Of a stretch of DNA of 64,000 nt, positions 17,842-27,711 are shown piece by piece; position 1 is the stretch's first letter; the number at the start of each line of letters is the position of its first letter. Under the pieces are notes generated by a model that saw only the letters and a list, made by a program, of their open reading frames with translations, did no database searches and had not been told where the DNA came from. The DNA is taken from NCBI RefSeq assembly GCF_900250115.1, contig NZ_LT984803.1, forward strand, positions 3,499,583 to 3,563,582. The letters run 5' to 3'. Made by a program: the position numbers and the translations under genes. Source of the DNA: Cupriavidus taiwanensis. GTDB lineage: Bacteria; Pseudomonadota; Gammaproteobacteria; Burkholderiales; Burkholderiaceae.

Positions 17842-17941
17842 GCGCGGGCTCCGGCGGGACATGGCGAAGCGCCATTATTACGCACGGACATGGCTAAAAC
17901 CCGTGCCTCAGCAACCGGGCCGGCCGGCCTCGATACCAGCC

Positions 17942-20167
17942 TCAGCGCCTGGCCGCAGGCATGGGCGCGCGCACCGAAGCGCCGCGTACCTCGATGCCGA
18001 TGCGGTCCACCACCTTGCCGGCGGCATCGAGCAGCTCCACCTGGTGGCGTCCCGGCCAGGGCAGCCATGCGACCTCGCTGCCCCGCCCCAGCGGCTTGCC
18101 ATCCATGCGCCAGCTGAGCGCGCGTGCCGACTGGCCGGCTACGCCCTGCGCATGGAACCACACCCGCTGCGACGCCGGCGGCATGTCGGGATCGAGCGCA
18201 AACACGGTGCCGTCGGACGGCGTGGCGATCATGGGCGCGCTCGGGCGCGCAGCCGGTGCACCCACGCTGACGCGCCGCACCGCGGTGCCGGCGAGAAACA
18301 CTTCGTCGCGTGCCGGCTCCAGCCCGTCGTCGAAGCTCAGCGCCACGCGCTCGACCCCGGCGGGCAGCGCCGGCGCGTGGCTGGGGCGCGCGCGGTGCAG
18401 TGCTTCCATGACGTCGTGCCACACCGGGGCCGCGCCCGACACGCCGGACACGTCGCGCATGCTGGCACCGCTGGCATTGCCGACCCACACGCCCACGGTG
18501 TAGTGCTGCGACCAGCCGATGCACCAGTTGTCGCGCATGTCCTTGCTGGTGCCGGTCTTCACCGCGGTCCAGAAGCGCGTGGTGAGCGGGCTGTCGAGGC
18601 CGAAGGTGCGGGCGCGGGCGTGGCGGTCCGACAGGATGTCGGCAATTACGAAGCTCGCGCCCGGCTGCATCACGGCCTTCGCCGGTAGCGCCGGCGCGCC
18701 CTGCCGCAGCCGCGGCGGCGCGTAGCTGCCGCCATTGGCCAGCGCGCGGTAGGCATTGGTCAGCGCCAGCAGCGATACATCGGCGCTCCCCAGCGCCAGG
18801 CTGTAGCCGTAGTAGTCGCCCGCCTCGGTCAGCGGCAGGCCCAGCGCCACCAGGCGCTTGTGGAAGCGATGCGGGGTCACCATCACCAGCGTGCGCACCG
18901 CCGGCACGTTCAGCGATGCCGCCAGGGAGGCGCGCAGGCTGACCCAGCCAGCATAGCGGTGGTCGTAGTTCTGCGGCACGTAGAGCCCGCCGCCGACCGG
19001 CAGGTTCACCGGCCGGTCATCGAGCAGCGAGGCCGCGGTCAGCCGCTTTTGTTCCAGCGCCTGCTCATACAGGAAGGGCTTGAGCGTCGATCCGGCCTGG
19101 CGCAGCGCCGCCGCGTGGTCGACCTGCGCGGCGCCGGAGAGCGCGCCGGACGAGCCCACGTAGGCCAGCACGTCGCCGCTGGCGTTGTCGATCACCACCA
19201 CCGCGCCGTCCTCGACATTGCGTCCGGCCAGTTCGCGCAGGTGGCGGTCCAGGCTGGCCACGGCAGCGCGTTGCAGGCGCGCGTCGAGCGTCGATGCGAT
19301 GCGCGTGGGCATGGCGGCGCCGGCCGGCAGCTGCGCGCGCGTCTCGCTGACCAGGTGCCGCGACAGGTGCGGCGCCAACTGCCCCGACCCCATCGACGGC
19401 GCTGCCGCCGCGGCGCGCTGCGCCACCGGCCCGGTGCGCAGCAGCGCCAGTTGCGCAAAGCCCTCCAGGCCGTCGCACTCCCGCGGCAGGCGCATCTCGC
19501 GCAGGATGCCGCAGGCGCGGCTGGCCACCTGCGCGGCGCGCGCATTGGGCGCGCGCACCAGTGCCACCGCCAGCGCCGCTTCGCGCGCATCGAGCCCCTC
19601 GGGGTATTTGCCGAACAGCACCTGCGACATCGCCGACAGCCCGACCAGTTCGCCGCGGAACGGCACCAGGTTGAGGTAGGCCTCCAGGATCTGGTCCTTG
19701 TTCCAGCTGCGCTCCAGCACCGCGGCGCCGGCGGCCTGGCCCAGCTTCTGCGTCAGGCTGCGCCCCTGCCCCGGCGCGCCCGGCCGGCGCAGGTCCTGGT
19801 CGAGCAGCCCGGCCAGCTGCATGGTCAGCGTGGAAGCCCCGCGCGTGCGCGTATTCCACAGGTTGGCCCAGGCCGCCGCGGCCACGCCCTGCCAGTCGAC
19901 GCCGCTATGGGCATAGAAGCGCCGGTCCTCGGACAGCACGATGGCCGTGCGCAGCGCGGGCGAGGTGTCGGCCAGCGCCACCCAGTCGCCGCGGCGCGCG
20001 CGGAAGTCGTCGCGCACGCGGCCCACCGGCTCGCCATGGCGGTCCAGCACCACCACGTCGGCGCTGCGCCAGTCGGCGCGCACCTGCGCGAAGCTGGGCA
20101 AGGCCGCGGCCGGCGCGGACCAGGCCAGCGCCACCGCCGTCGCAGCCCAAGCCAGACGCCGCGTCAT
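17942..20167 (-). CDS. pbpC: Penicillin-binding protein 1C (bifunctional peptidoglycan synthase homologue)
   Basis: Class A PBP of 741 residues. A signal/anchor segment (about 4-22) leads to a family-51 transglycosylase domain with EDRRFYAHSGVDW and GASTLTMQLAGLL. The transpeptidase domain has the nucleophile motif STLK (QAGSTLKPF), SLN and KTGTS. A C-terminal BiPBP_C domain starts near residue 650. The start ATG overlaps the yhhN stop as ATGA. PBP1C is classically paired with a bacterial alpha-2-macroglobulin, and that partner lies two genes upstream in the same overlapping set. The family is thought to help repair breached cell wall while the macroglobulin traps invading proteases. Confidence 0.94.
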   Translation of the reverse strand: MTRRLAWAATAVALAWSAPAAALPSFAQVRADWRSADVVVLDRHGEPVGRVRDDFRARRGDWVALADTSPALRTAIVLSEDRRFYAHSGVDWQGVAAAAWANLWNTRTRGASTLTMQLAGLLDQDLRRPGAPGQGRSLTQKLGQAAGAAVLERSWNKDQILEAYLNLVPFRGELVGLSAMSQVLFGKYPEGLDAREAALAVALVRAPNARAAQVASRACGILREMRLPRECDGLEGFAQLALLRTGPVAQRAAAAAPSMGSGQLAPHLSRHLVSETRAQLPAGAAMPTRIASTLDARLQRAAVASLDRHLRELAGRNVEDGAVVVIDNASGDVLAYVGSSGALSGAAQVDHAAALRQAGSTLKPFLYEQALEQKRLTAASLLDDRPVNLPVGGGLYVPQNYDHRYAGWVSLRASLAASLNVPAVRTLVMVTPHRFHKRLVALGLPLTEAGDYYGYSLALGSADVSLLALTNAYRALANGGSYAPPRLRQGAPALPAKAVMQPGASFVIADILSDRHARARTFGLDSPLTTRFWTAVKTGTSKDMRDNWCIGWSQHYTVGVWVGNASGASMRDVSGVSGAAPVWHDVMEALHRARPSHAPALPAGVERVALSFDDGLEPARDEVFLAGTAVRRVSVGAPAARPSAPMIATPSDGTVFALDPDMPPASQRVWFHAQGVAGQSARALSWRMDGKPLGRGSEVAWLPWPGRHQVELLDAAGKVVDRIGIEVRGASVRAPMPAARR

Positions 20168-20868
20168 GGCTGCGTGCGTCCCGCTACCAGGCCGGCCACC
20201 AGCAGCACCTGCGCCGCGGCGTAGGTCCACCAGATGCCCAGCTGGAACGATTCGAACGGTACCAGGAAGCGCGCAATGCCGATCATCAGGTCCGACGCGG
20301 CAAAGCACAGCGCACCCAGCGCCGCCAGCGGCGTGGGCAGGCGCGCCACCAGCGCGCTGCACACCATGGCGGCAAGCACGCCCACGTACAGCGTCACCGG
20401 CACGGCCAGCGTGCCGAGGTTGGGCCAGAAGCGGCCCAGCATGGTGCCCGCCACGCCGAGCATGGCGCCGCAGGCAATCAGCCGGTGCGGGCGGGTGTCG
20501 CCCGCCAGCGGCACCAGCAGGCGCAGGTAGGCCAGGTGCGCCAGCAGGAAGGCGCCGAGCCCGCCCACGAATGAGAATGACAGCGTCGGCAGCGCCAGCA
20601 GGAAATCGCCCAGCGCCGAGCACAGCAGCGCCGTGACCAGCCAGCGGCGCTCGCCGGGCACGCGATGGAACCACGCGGCGCGCGCCAGCAGCACCGCCAT
20701 CGCCGTCTTCCACGCCGGCTGCATGGCGATATGCCCGGTCAGCGGCGCGCCATCGGGAAGGTCCAGCGCCACCTGCACCAGCAGCGCGCCGTAGATGAGG
20801 CCGGCCATGGTGCCCGCGAGCCACCACTCGCGCACCCGCGCCGGCATCATGATCGCCAGCCAGCTCAT
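20164..20868 (-). CDS. yhhN: YhhN/TMEM86-family integral membrane protein (lysoplasmalogenase-like)
   Basis: A 234-residue protein with about eight hydrophobic segments and the conserved YhhN features: a polar GD in ALLCSALGDFLLALP, LAHLAYL, and a second acidic pair in CFAASDLMIG. Eukaryotic TMEM86B in this family hydrolyses lysoplasmalogen; in bacteria the reaction is unproven, though a lipid headgroup or vinyl-ether hydrolase is plausible. It sits between the alpha-2-macroglobulin and pbpC genes with ATGA overlaps on both sides, so all three should be translated together. That position suggests an envelope-repair role, which is inference. Confidence 0.85.
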   Translation of the reverse strand: MSWLAIMMPARVREWWLAGTMAGLIYGALLVQVALDLPDGAPLTGHIAMQPAWKTAMAVLLARAAWFHRVPGERRWLVTALLCSALGDFLLALPTLSFSFVGGLGAFLLAHLAYLRLLVPLAGDTRPHRLIACGAMLGVAGTMLGRFWPNLGTLAVPVTLYVGVLAAMVCSALVARLPTPLAALGALCFAASDLMIGIARFLVPFESFQLGIWWTYAAAQVLLVAGLVAGRTQP

Positions 20869-23800
20869 GGGCGCGCCCCGACCGCCAGCCGCGCATTGGG
20901 CGCGACGCCGAACACGTCGGGCGCGTACATCGCTTCGACGCGCGTGGGCGGCAGTGCGAAGTCGCCGGCGTTGTTCAGCCGCACCGTGTATTCGACCGAG
21001 ACCTTGCCCTTGGGCAGGTAGCCGAAGTACTCGCGGTAGGCCTGCGGCGTGCGCTCGATATAGGCCGGCCAGGCCGCGCCCTGGCGGCGCTCGCCGCGCG
21101 TTGCGATGGCCGAGTCGCGGCCCAGGCCGCTGCCCAGGATGGTGGCGCCGGCGGGTACCGGATCGCTGACCACCACCCAGGTCATGTCGGCCTGCGCATC
21201 GATCTCCAGCTTGACGCGATAGACGTCGCCGCGCGACCACTTGCCCGGCACCGCCTGCTCCTGCGCCGTCACGGTGCGCTGGATGCGGTAGCCCGCGGCC
21301 AGCGGCGCGGTCACCGGCACCGCCGCCATGGCGCGCACCGTGGCCCACGGCTGGCCCGCGCCGACCTGCTCCACCTGCAGCGTGCCGCCCTCCGCAGCAG
21401 CCGGCCACGGAAGATCGACGCTGCCCTGCGCCACGCCGTCGCTGCGCTGCGCGCGCGCCCAGTCGAAACTGCGCGCGGCGTCGGCGGCGTGGCTGATGCT
21501 GGCGCGCGTGGTGCCGGCCACCGGCGTCTTCTCGAACGCCTGCGCAAAGCGCGTCACCGCCAGCATGCCCCAGGCATTGGCGGTGGTGGTGCCCCAGGCG
21601 CCATGCACCTGGCGACCCAGCAGCCCCGTCGCCAGCTGCGGCGCGTCTTCCTTCCAGCCCGGCAGCTCCGACGCCAGCGCCAGCAGGCGCGCGGCGTTGA
21701 CGTCGCCGCCGGCCATCATCCACCACCAGTTGTCGTTGCGCTCGGTGGAGAACGCCAGGCGCGTGCCCTGTACCGTCAGGCGCGAGCGCAGCAGCTGCTG
21801 CGCTTCGGCCAGGCGCTGCTCGCGCTGCGGGATGTCCTGCACGCGCGTCAGCAGCAGGGTCCAGTCCAGCAGCGCGGAGGTCGGCCATTGCGCCGGCAGG
21901 ATCTGGATCGATCCGAGCATGCGCGCCTGCGCATGGCCGGTGCGCGACAGCGCCTCGAGCGCGGCCAGCTTGCGCACCTCCAGGTACTGCGTGCCGTCCA
22001 CCGGCGACCAGCTGTCGCGGCGGATGCGGCCTTCGACGAAGTCGGTCAGGCCGCGCTCCATCTGCGCGCGCTGCGCGTCGGGAATGCGCAGCGCCTGGCC
22101 GGCGCGCGCGGCCTCGTCGGCCACCGCCAGCAGGTAGGCGGTCAGCACTTCGCTGCCGTAGTCGCTGTCGCTGTTCAGCGGGAAGTACGAGGCCAGGCCG
22201 TTGGCATCGAGGTAGGACGGCAGCTGCGCCATCAGCGCGTCCCAGGCGGCGCCGTCGTTCAGGCCAATGGCTTTCGAGGCGCGCTGCTCCAGGCAGGTGA
22301 ACGGGTAGTTGCGGAACCACTCGCGCACGCCCGGCATCCCGCCCGCCAGCGACGACTGGAAGCTGACCTGCACCCCGCCGCGGACCTTGCCGGCCGGGTC
22401 GGCCAGCGCGCCCGGCGGCGCCTTGAGCGGGATCGACAGCGACGGCGCCACCTGTGCCAGCGTGGCCTGCTGCACCGTGACCGGCACCGCCGGCACGATC
22501 TGCTGCGACACCTTGATGCGGTCGGAGGCGCCTCCTGCACCACGTCCACCCGCTTGCTCACTGGCCTGCACTTCCCACATCACGGTGCCGGTGCGCGCGT
22601 AGGCGAGCAGCGCAGGCGCGCTCACGTCCCAGCCGATCTCGCGCGCTTCACCCGCGGGGATCTGCACGGTCTGCGCCGGCAGCCCGGTCTCGTTGCCGAG
22701 CAGCGTGCCGCGTGCGCTGGCCTGCACCGTCATGGCACGCTTGGTGGTATTGCGCAGCGTGAACATGGCGCGGTAGCGGTCGTCCTCGCGCACCAGCGGC
22801 GGCAGGCCGGAAATCACCTGCAGGTCCTGCGTGGCGGCGACGGTGGCGCTGCCGGTGCCGAAGCGGCCCAGGCCCAGGTCGGCCACCGCGACGATGCGGA
22901 AGCTGGTCAGCGAATCGTTGAGCGGCACCTCGACGCTGGCACGGCCCTCGGCGTCGAGCTGCACGCGCGGGTTCCACACCAGCAGGGTGTCGAACAGTTC
23001 GCGCGTGGGGCTCTTGCCGCCGCCGCCGCCCGCCGGCACCGCCTTGCGCCCGTAGTGGCGGCGCCCGATGATCTCCATCTGCGCGGTCGAGGTTTCGACG
23101 CCGTAGCCGCGCCGCTGCAGCATCGCGTCGAGCAAATCCCAGCTGGTGTTGGGCATCAGCTCAAGCAGCGCCTGGTCCACCGCGGCCAGCGCCACTTCGC
23201 CGTTGGCGGCGGGCTTGCCGTCGGGCAGCTTTACCTGGATCGCCACGCGCGCCTTGCCGCGCACCGGGTAGCTGGTCTTGTCCGGCGTCACGGCGACATC
23301 GAGCCGGTGGCCGGCATTGCCGACGCGGATCTCGGCCAGCCCGAGCCGGAAAGCCGGCTTGGACAGGTCGACCAGCGCGGTCGGCGCCGCATACTCGCGC
23401 CCTTCGCTGCGGAACGCGCGCCACCACTCGCCCGGCTGGCGCCAGCCCCAGGTGAAGAACGAATACCACGGTACTTCGTGCAGGCGCCCGCGCAGGGCCA
23501 GCACCGACACGTAGACGTTGGGCCCCCACTCCGGCTTCACCTGCACGCGCACGGTGGGATCGCTGCCGTGCAGCTCCACCACCTGGGTCTGGTAGATGCC
23601 TTCACGCTCCACCGCCACCAGCGCGGTGGCGTGGCGGAACGGCATGCGCACCTGGAACACCGCGGTGTCGCCCGGTGCGTAGGATTTCTTCTCCGGCAGC
23701 AGGTCAATGCGGTCATGGTTCTCGCCGCCGAACCACAGCTCGCCCTGGCGCGTCACCCACACGGTGGTGGCGGCCTGCGCGGTGCGGCCATCCTTGTCGC

Positions 23801-26800
23801 GCGCGCTCGCCACCAGCTCGATCTGGCCGGCCTGCTCCAGCGCCACCTCGCAGCGCGCGCGGCCCTGCGCGTCGGTGCGGGTTTCGCACACGGTGCCGAG
23901 ATCGCGCGTCTCGGTGCGGTTGTCATAGCGGTAGAAGCCGCCCACCACGCGCTTGCGCGCCGAGGTGGTGATGCGCGCGCGCGCATTGACCTTGACCGGC
24001 GCGTCCGCCACCGGCCTGCCGTTGACGTCGAGCACCACGCCGTGCACCGCCAGCTTCTGCCTGACCGAGACCCAGTCGTCGGTGCGGATGCCGGCCACCA
24101 CCGCCGCCGGCCATACCGGCACGGTCTGGCGCAGGGTCTGGATCTCGCCGTTGGGATCGGCAAAGCCGGCCTCGAGCACCAGGTCGCGCGGCGCATCGGT
24201 CTTGGGCAGCTTGCGCAGCGTCACGCTGCCGTTGCCGTTCTTGTCCAGCGTGACCGGCAGCTTGTCGGCGACCAGCTTCTGGCCGTCGGCACCGGCATCG
24301 CCCTGCTGGTCCGCGTCCATGTCCTCGTCGCCGCCGCTTTCGCGCTGCGCGCGCGGCGGGTTGAACGAGAACTCGTCGTAGCCGGGGAAGCTCACGTACT
24401 TGTCGCGCAGCAGCGCGGACACGCGCACCGGCAGCCCGGCGGCACCGCCGCCGGACAGATAGTGGATCTCGACGCCGACCGGCAGTTCGGCCGGCGCCAC
24501 CACGGGCCCGGCCTTGCCCGCCACCTGCAGCGTGCCAGCCAGCACCGGCAGGCGGAAGGCCTCGACCCGGAAGCTGCCGCTGGGGTAACTGCGCGCGCCG
24601 CCGTCGTCCTGGGCGGCCTCGCCCTTCTGCGTTTCCAGTTCGACCGTATAGACCCCAAGCCTGGCCGCCGCGGACACCTGGAAGGTGCTTTCCGCGCTGC
24701 GCCCGCCGGTCGCGGTGTGGCGCCATTGCAATGGCAGCTCGTAGCTCTGGCCGCTGCCTTCATGGCGGATGGTCACGCGCGTGGGCAACGGCCGGCTCGC
24801 CGGCGGCAAGGCAAAGCCCTGCGCGGTCTCGGCGCGGATCAGATGCTTCATCGACACGGTTTCGCCGGCGCGCAGCAGGGTGCGGTCGAAGATGGTGTGG
24901 GCGCGCACGGTGGGCGCGGCGCTGGTGTCGGTCGGCACATTGAAGCGCCAGCTCTCGATGCCGCGGTTCCAGTCCGACATCACGAAGGCCATGTCGGCCT
25001 GGCCGCGCGCCTGCTGATGCGTGGCGGCGATGCGGGCGGAGACGAAGTAGCCTGACAGGCCATTCTGCTCGCACGCGCTCTCGGGTGCCGCGGCGAGTTT
25101 GGCAAAGCGTGCCACGCCGCTGGCATCGGTACGGCCTTCGCCGAGCAGGCGCCCGCTGCAGTCGCGCACCGCCACCGCGGCGTCGCGCACCGGCTTGCCG
25201 TCGTCCAGCGCGGTGACCCAGGCCACCCCGCTGCGGCTGCCGTCGTCCTCGTTGCCGCTGCTGCGGCCCAGCTTGAAATGCACGCCCAGGTTGGTGACCA
25301 GCGCCGCGGTGCGCACGTACATCGGCGCGCGCTTGCCCAGCAGCGCCTCGCCCAGCATCGGCGAGGCGATCTCGACCACATGGAAGCCGGGCTCCGGCAA
25401 CGGGATGCCGACCACCTCGAACGGCCGCGGCGCATCGCCCGACGGCTTGGGCACGGCCAGCTTCTGCACGCCGGGGGCGCGCTCGAGCAGCGATACCGCG
25501 CGGGTTTCGATCGGCACCGCATTGCGCGGATTGTTGACGCGGTACGGCGAGCGGCCCGCCAGCACGGCGTCGAGTTCGCCGCGCGTATAGCTGGCCTCGT
25601 GCAGGCGGCGCACCAGGCCGAGCCACTGCATCACGGCGGCGTCGTCGTCCACGCGCAGCTTCATCACGGTGCCGGCCCGGGCCAGCACGGCGCGCACGGC
25701 GAGGTCCGCTTCGACATTGCGCAGCGTCACCGGCAGCAGCGGCGGATAGTCGGCCGCGGACTTTCCGCGCGGCAGTTCGCCGAAGCGCTCGACCACGCCG
25801 AACGGCGCCGCGGCGAACTTCGCCAGCGGCGGCATCGCGGCCGTGGCCACCTTGAGCGGGAACAGGTCGCCATTGGCGAGCGCGCGGCCGCTGTCGTCCT
25901 GCAGCTTGCTAGGCACTTCGATGGTGAACTGCGCCTTCTCGGCGAACGGCGCGGCAAAGGTGAGCGCGCTGACGCTGGCGTCCGGCGCCAGGTCGGGGTC
26001 GAACTGCGGCGCGCGCGGGCCCGACGGCGTCTTCAGCACCACGCTCTCGGCCAGCTTGCGCGGCACCGGCGCGGAGAACGTCACCGACATCGGCCGCAGC
26101 GGCGTGCAGGGCGCCTGCGCGTGTTCGCGCTCGCAGCTGAAGCTGGCGGTAAGCGGCTCGCGCACGGTGTAGTCGAAGCGGCGTTCCTCGCGCGTGGCGA
26201 CACCCGACGGCGTGGCAATGCCCGCGCCCAGCACCAGCTGCACGCGCGCTGCGGCCGGCAGCCGCTGCTGGCAGGCGAGCAGGTGCACCGCGTCGGGCGC
26301 TGGCTTGGCGAGGCGGTCCCAGCGGATCGCCGCGAGCACGGCCTCGCGCTCCTTGCCGGCCAGCAGCCGCACCGGGATGCGCTCGCCCAGCCCCTGCGCC
26401 TGGCACCAGGCGTGCTCGCGCACCGAGGCCGCGGTGGCGGCGCCGTTGAAGCGCAGCGCGAACACCTGGTCTTCCTCGATCTCGCCGCCGGAAGGCCGGC
26501 TCGAGACCACGATCGGGCCGCCGGTTTCGAAACGGTATTCCGCCTTGCCGGCATAGGCATTGCCGGCCTCGCTGCGCAGCCCGGCGCGCATGCGCACGGT
26601 GCAGCGCACGCCAGGCGGCAAGTCGCTGGCGAAGTCGTAGACCCAGTTCCTGGCGTCGACCCAGCGCGCCTGGCCGCCGGTGCCGGCGCCGGTACAGGAA
26701 ACCGCCGCGGGTGCCGTGGCCTGGACATCGCCCATCGGCACCATGGCTTCGTCAAAGCGGATCGCCACCTGCCGCACCTGTCCGACCGTGCCTTCCGGCG

Positions 26801-26948
26801 AGAAACGGCTCACCTGCGCGGCCAGCGCGTCGCCGGCCAGTCCGGCCAGCGTGGCGGCCAGGGCCACTGCCGCGGCTACCCGCGCCGGGTGCGATTGCTG
26901 TAGCGAACTGCCAAGACCCCGATCGGCTCGGGCGACGATTCCCTTCAT
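20865..26948 (-). CDS. yfhM: Bacterial alpha-2-macroglobulin (YfhM-like) with thioester motif
   Basis: Periplasmic protease-trapping protein of 2027 residues, longer than E. coli YfhM (about 1650). A signal peptide precedes ALAAQVSRFSPEGT. Macroglobulin-like domains and a bait region follow, then FPYTCLEQ-type thioester sequence, here YPFTCLEQRASK with Cys near residue 1552, and a terpenoid-cyclase-like thioester domain. Unlike E. coli YfhM there is no lipobox cysteine at the signal-peptide end, so the protein is probably soluble in the periplasm. The start at 26948 follows GGAGGATGGCAGG. It is first of the A2M-yhhN-pbpC set. A proteolytically cut bait would expose the thioester and attach the protein to an attacking protease. 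Confidence 0.93.
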   Translation of the reverse strand: MKGIVARADRGLGSSLQQSHPARVAAAVALAATLAGLAGDALAAQVSRFSPEGTVGQVRQVAIRFDEAMVPMGDVQATAPAAVSCTGAGTGGQARWVDARNWVYDFASDLPPGVRCTVRMRAGLRSEAGNAYAGKAEYRFETGGPIVVSSRPSGGEIEEDQVFALRFNGAATAASVREHAWCQAQGLGERIPVRLLAGKEREAVLAAIRWDRLAKPAPDAVHLLACQQRLPAAARVQLVLGAGIATPSGVATREERRFDYTVREPLTASFSCEREHAQAPCTPLRPMSVTFSAPVPRKLAESVVLKTPSGPRAPQFDPDLAPDASVSALTFAAPFAEKAQFTIEVPSKLQDDSGRALANGDLFPLKVATAAMPPLAKFAAAPFGVVERFGELPRGKSAADYPPLLPVTLRNVEADLAVRAVLARAGTVMKLRVDDDAAVMQWLGLVRRLHEASYTRGELDAVLAGRSPYRVNNPRNAVPIETRAVSLLERAPGVQKLAVPKPSGDAPRPFEVVGIPLPEPGFHVVEIASPMLGEALLGKRAPMYVRTAALVTNLGVHFKLGRSSGNEDDGSRSGVAWVTALDDGKPVRDAAVAVRDCSGRLLGEGRTDASGVARFAKLAAAPESACEQNGLSGYFVSARIAATHQQARGQADMAFVMSDWNRGIESWRFNVPTDTSAAPTVRAHTIFDRTLLRAGETVSMKHLIRAETAQGFALPPASRPLPTRVTIRHEGSGQSYELPLQWRHTATGGRSAESTFQVSAAARLGVYTVELETQKGEAAQDDGGARSYPSGSFRVEAFRLPVLAGTLQVAGKAGPVVAPAELPVGVEIHYLSGGGAAGLPVRVSALLRDKYVSFPGYDEFSFNPPRAQRESGGDEDMDADQQGDAGADGQKLVADKLPVTLDKNGNGSVTLRKLPKTDAPRDLVLEAGFADPNGEIQTLRQTVPVWPAAVVAGIRTDDWVSVRQKLAVHGVVLDVNGRPVADAPVKVNARARITTSARKRVVGGFYRYDNRTETRDLGTVCETRTDAQGRARCEVALEQAGQIELVASARDKDGRTAQAATTVWVTRQGELWFGGENHDRIDLLPEKKSYAPGDTAVFQVRMPFRHATALVAVEREGIYQTQVVELHGSDPTVRVQVKPEWGPNVYVSVLALRGRLHEVPWYSFFTWGWRQPGEWWRAFRSEGREYAAPTALVDLSKPAFRLGLAEIRVGNAGHRLDVAVTPDKTSYPVRGKARVAIQVKLPDGKPAANGEVALAAVDQALLELMPNTSWDLLDAMLQRRGYGVETSTAQMEIIGRRHYGRKAVPAGGGGGKSPTRELFDTLLVWNPRVQLDAEGRASVEVPLNDSLTSFRIVAVADLGLGRFGTGSATVAATQDLQVISGLPPLVREDDRYRAMFTLRNTTKRAMTVQASARGTLLGNETGLPAQTVQIPAGEAREIGWDVSAPALLAYARTGTVMWEVQASEQAGGRGAGGASDRIKVSQQIVPAVPVTVQQATLAQVAPSLSIPLKAPPGALADPAGKVRGGVQVSFQSSLAGGMPGVREWFRNYPFTCLEQRASKAIGLNDGAAWDALMAQLPSYLDANGLASYFPLNSDSDYGSEVLTAYLLAVADEAARAGQALRIPDAQRAQMERGLTDFVEGRIRRDSWSPVDGTQYLEVRKLAALEALSRTGHAQARMLGSIQILPAQWPTSALLDWTLLLTRVQDIPQREQRLAEAQQLLRSRLTVQGTRLAFSTERNDNWWWMMAGGDVNAARLLALASELPGWKEDAPQLATGLLGRQVHGAWGTTTANAWGMLAVTRFAQAFEKTPVAGTTRASISHAADAARSFDWARAQRSDGVAQGSVDLPWPAAAEGGTLQVEQVGAGQPWATVRAMAAVPVTAPLAAGYRIQRTVTAQEQAVPGKWSRGDVYRVKLEIDAQADMTWVVVSDPVPAGATILGSGLGRDSAIATRGERRQGAAWPAYIERTPQAYREYFGYLPKGKVSVEYTVRLNNAGDFALPPTRVEAMYAPDVFGVAPNARLAVGARP

Positions 26949-27055
26949 CCTGCCATCCTCCGTTCCCGCCACCTTTGCGGCACCCGGCGAGGGTGACACG
27001 CACGCCACAAGAGCGCAAGGCCGGCAGGCACCGGCCACGCGCTGCGGCAAGCGTT

Positions 27056-27541
27056 TCAGCGCAGGTGCGACAGCGGCAGCGGTCCCTCGCATTTGATTGC
27101 CGTCAGCACGATGTTGGACCGCACGCTTTCGACGCCGGGCACGCGCATCAGCCGCTTCATGGTGAATTCCGCCAGCGTGGGCAGGTCGGGCACCACCACG
27201 CGTATCAGGTAGTCGGCCTCGCCGGCGACGGAATAGCACTCCTGCACCTCTTCCAGCAGCAGGATCTCTTCGCGGAAGCGCTCGATGATGGTGTCGCCGT
27301 GATGCGCCAGCTTGACGCTGACAAAGACCACCACACCCAGCCCCAGCGCCTGCGACGACAGGCTGACGCGGTAGCCGGTGATAACCCCGTCGGCTTCGAG
27401 CCGCGCCAGCCGGCGCCCCACCTGGCTGGGCGACAGGTGCACGCGCTCGGCCAGCTGCTGGTGCGTGGTGCGGCCGTCGGCCTGCAGCGCGCTTAGCAGG
27501 GCCAGGTCATACGCATCGAGCGAAACACTGTGGGCAGCCAT
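27056..27541 (-). CDS. Lrp/AsnC-family transcriptional regulator
   Basis: A 161-residue Lrp/AsnC protein. The winged HTH is SLDAYDLALLSALQADGRTT then QQLAERVHLSPSQVGRRLARL, and an effector-binding RAM domain follows from about residue 68. The start at 27541 (MAAHSVSL) is preferred; an ATG five codons earlier is possible. It is divergent from phhA, so control of phenylalanine hydroxylation in response to phenylalanine or tyrosine is likely, replacing the sigma-54 activator PhhR used by Pseudomonas. A 28-bp AT-centred dyad lies between the two genes. Confidence 0.9.
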   Translation of the reverse strand: MAAHSVSLDAYDLALLSALQADGRTTHQQLAERVHLSPSQVGRRLARLEADGVITGYRVSLSSQALGLGVVVFVSVKLAHHGDTIIERFREEILLLEEVQECYSVAGEADYLIRVVVPDLPTLAEFTMKRLMRVPGVESVRSNIVLTAIKCEGPLPLSHLR

Positions 27542-27566
27542 ACACGAATCCCGCATTCTTGAGTCA

Positions 27567-27594
27567 ATGGATGCGCATTATATGCATGATCCAT
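27567..27594. promoter_or_regulatory. Putative Lrp/AsnC binding dyad between lrp-type gene and phhA
   Basis: Arms ATGGAT (27567-27572) and ATCCAT (27589-27594) flank an AT-centred core with TTATAT at its middle; an offset inner pair ATGC / GCAT lies at 27571-27574 and 27584-27587. It starts 26 bp upstream of the regulator ATG and ends 118 bp upstream of the phhA ATG. Lrp-family proteins favour such AT-centred imperfect palindromes. Confidence 0.5.
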
Positions 27595-27711
27595 CGAAAT
27601 CTAGCTGACTATGCGGACAGATTGCGGCTTCGCGCGCCTAAACTACGCAGTAAATCCGCATCCATGCTGGCGCCGACGCAGCCAGCGCGCATTCCAGGAG
27701 ACACCAGCAAT

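Noticed and set aside
21489..25055. Very long plus-strand open frame opposite the alpha-2-macroglobulin gene
   Set aside because: Antisense shadow caused by high GC content. Its translation is His/Arg/Gln-rich with no domain, while the minus-strand frame has clear A2M motifs.
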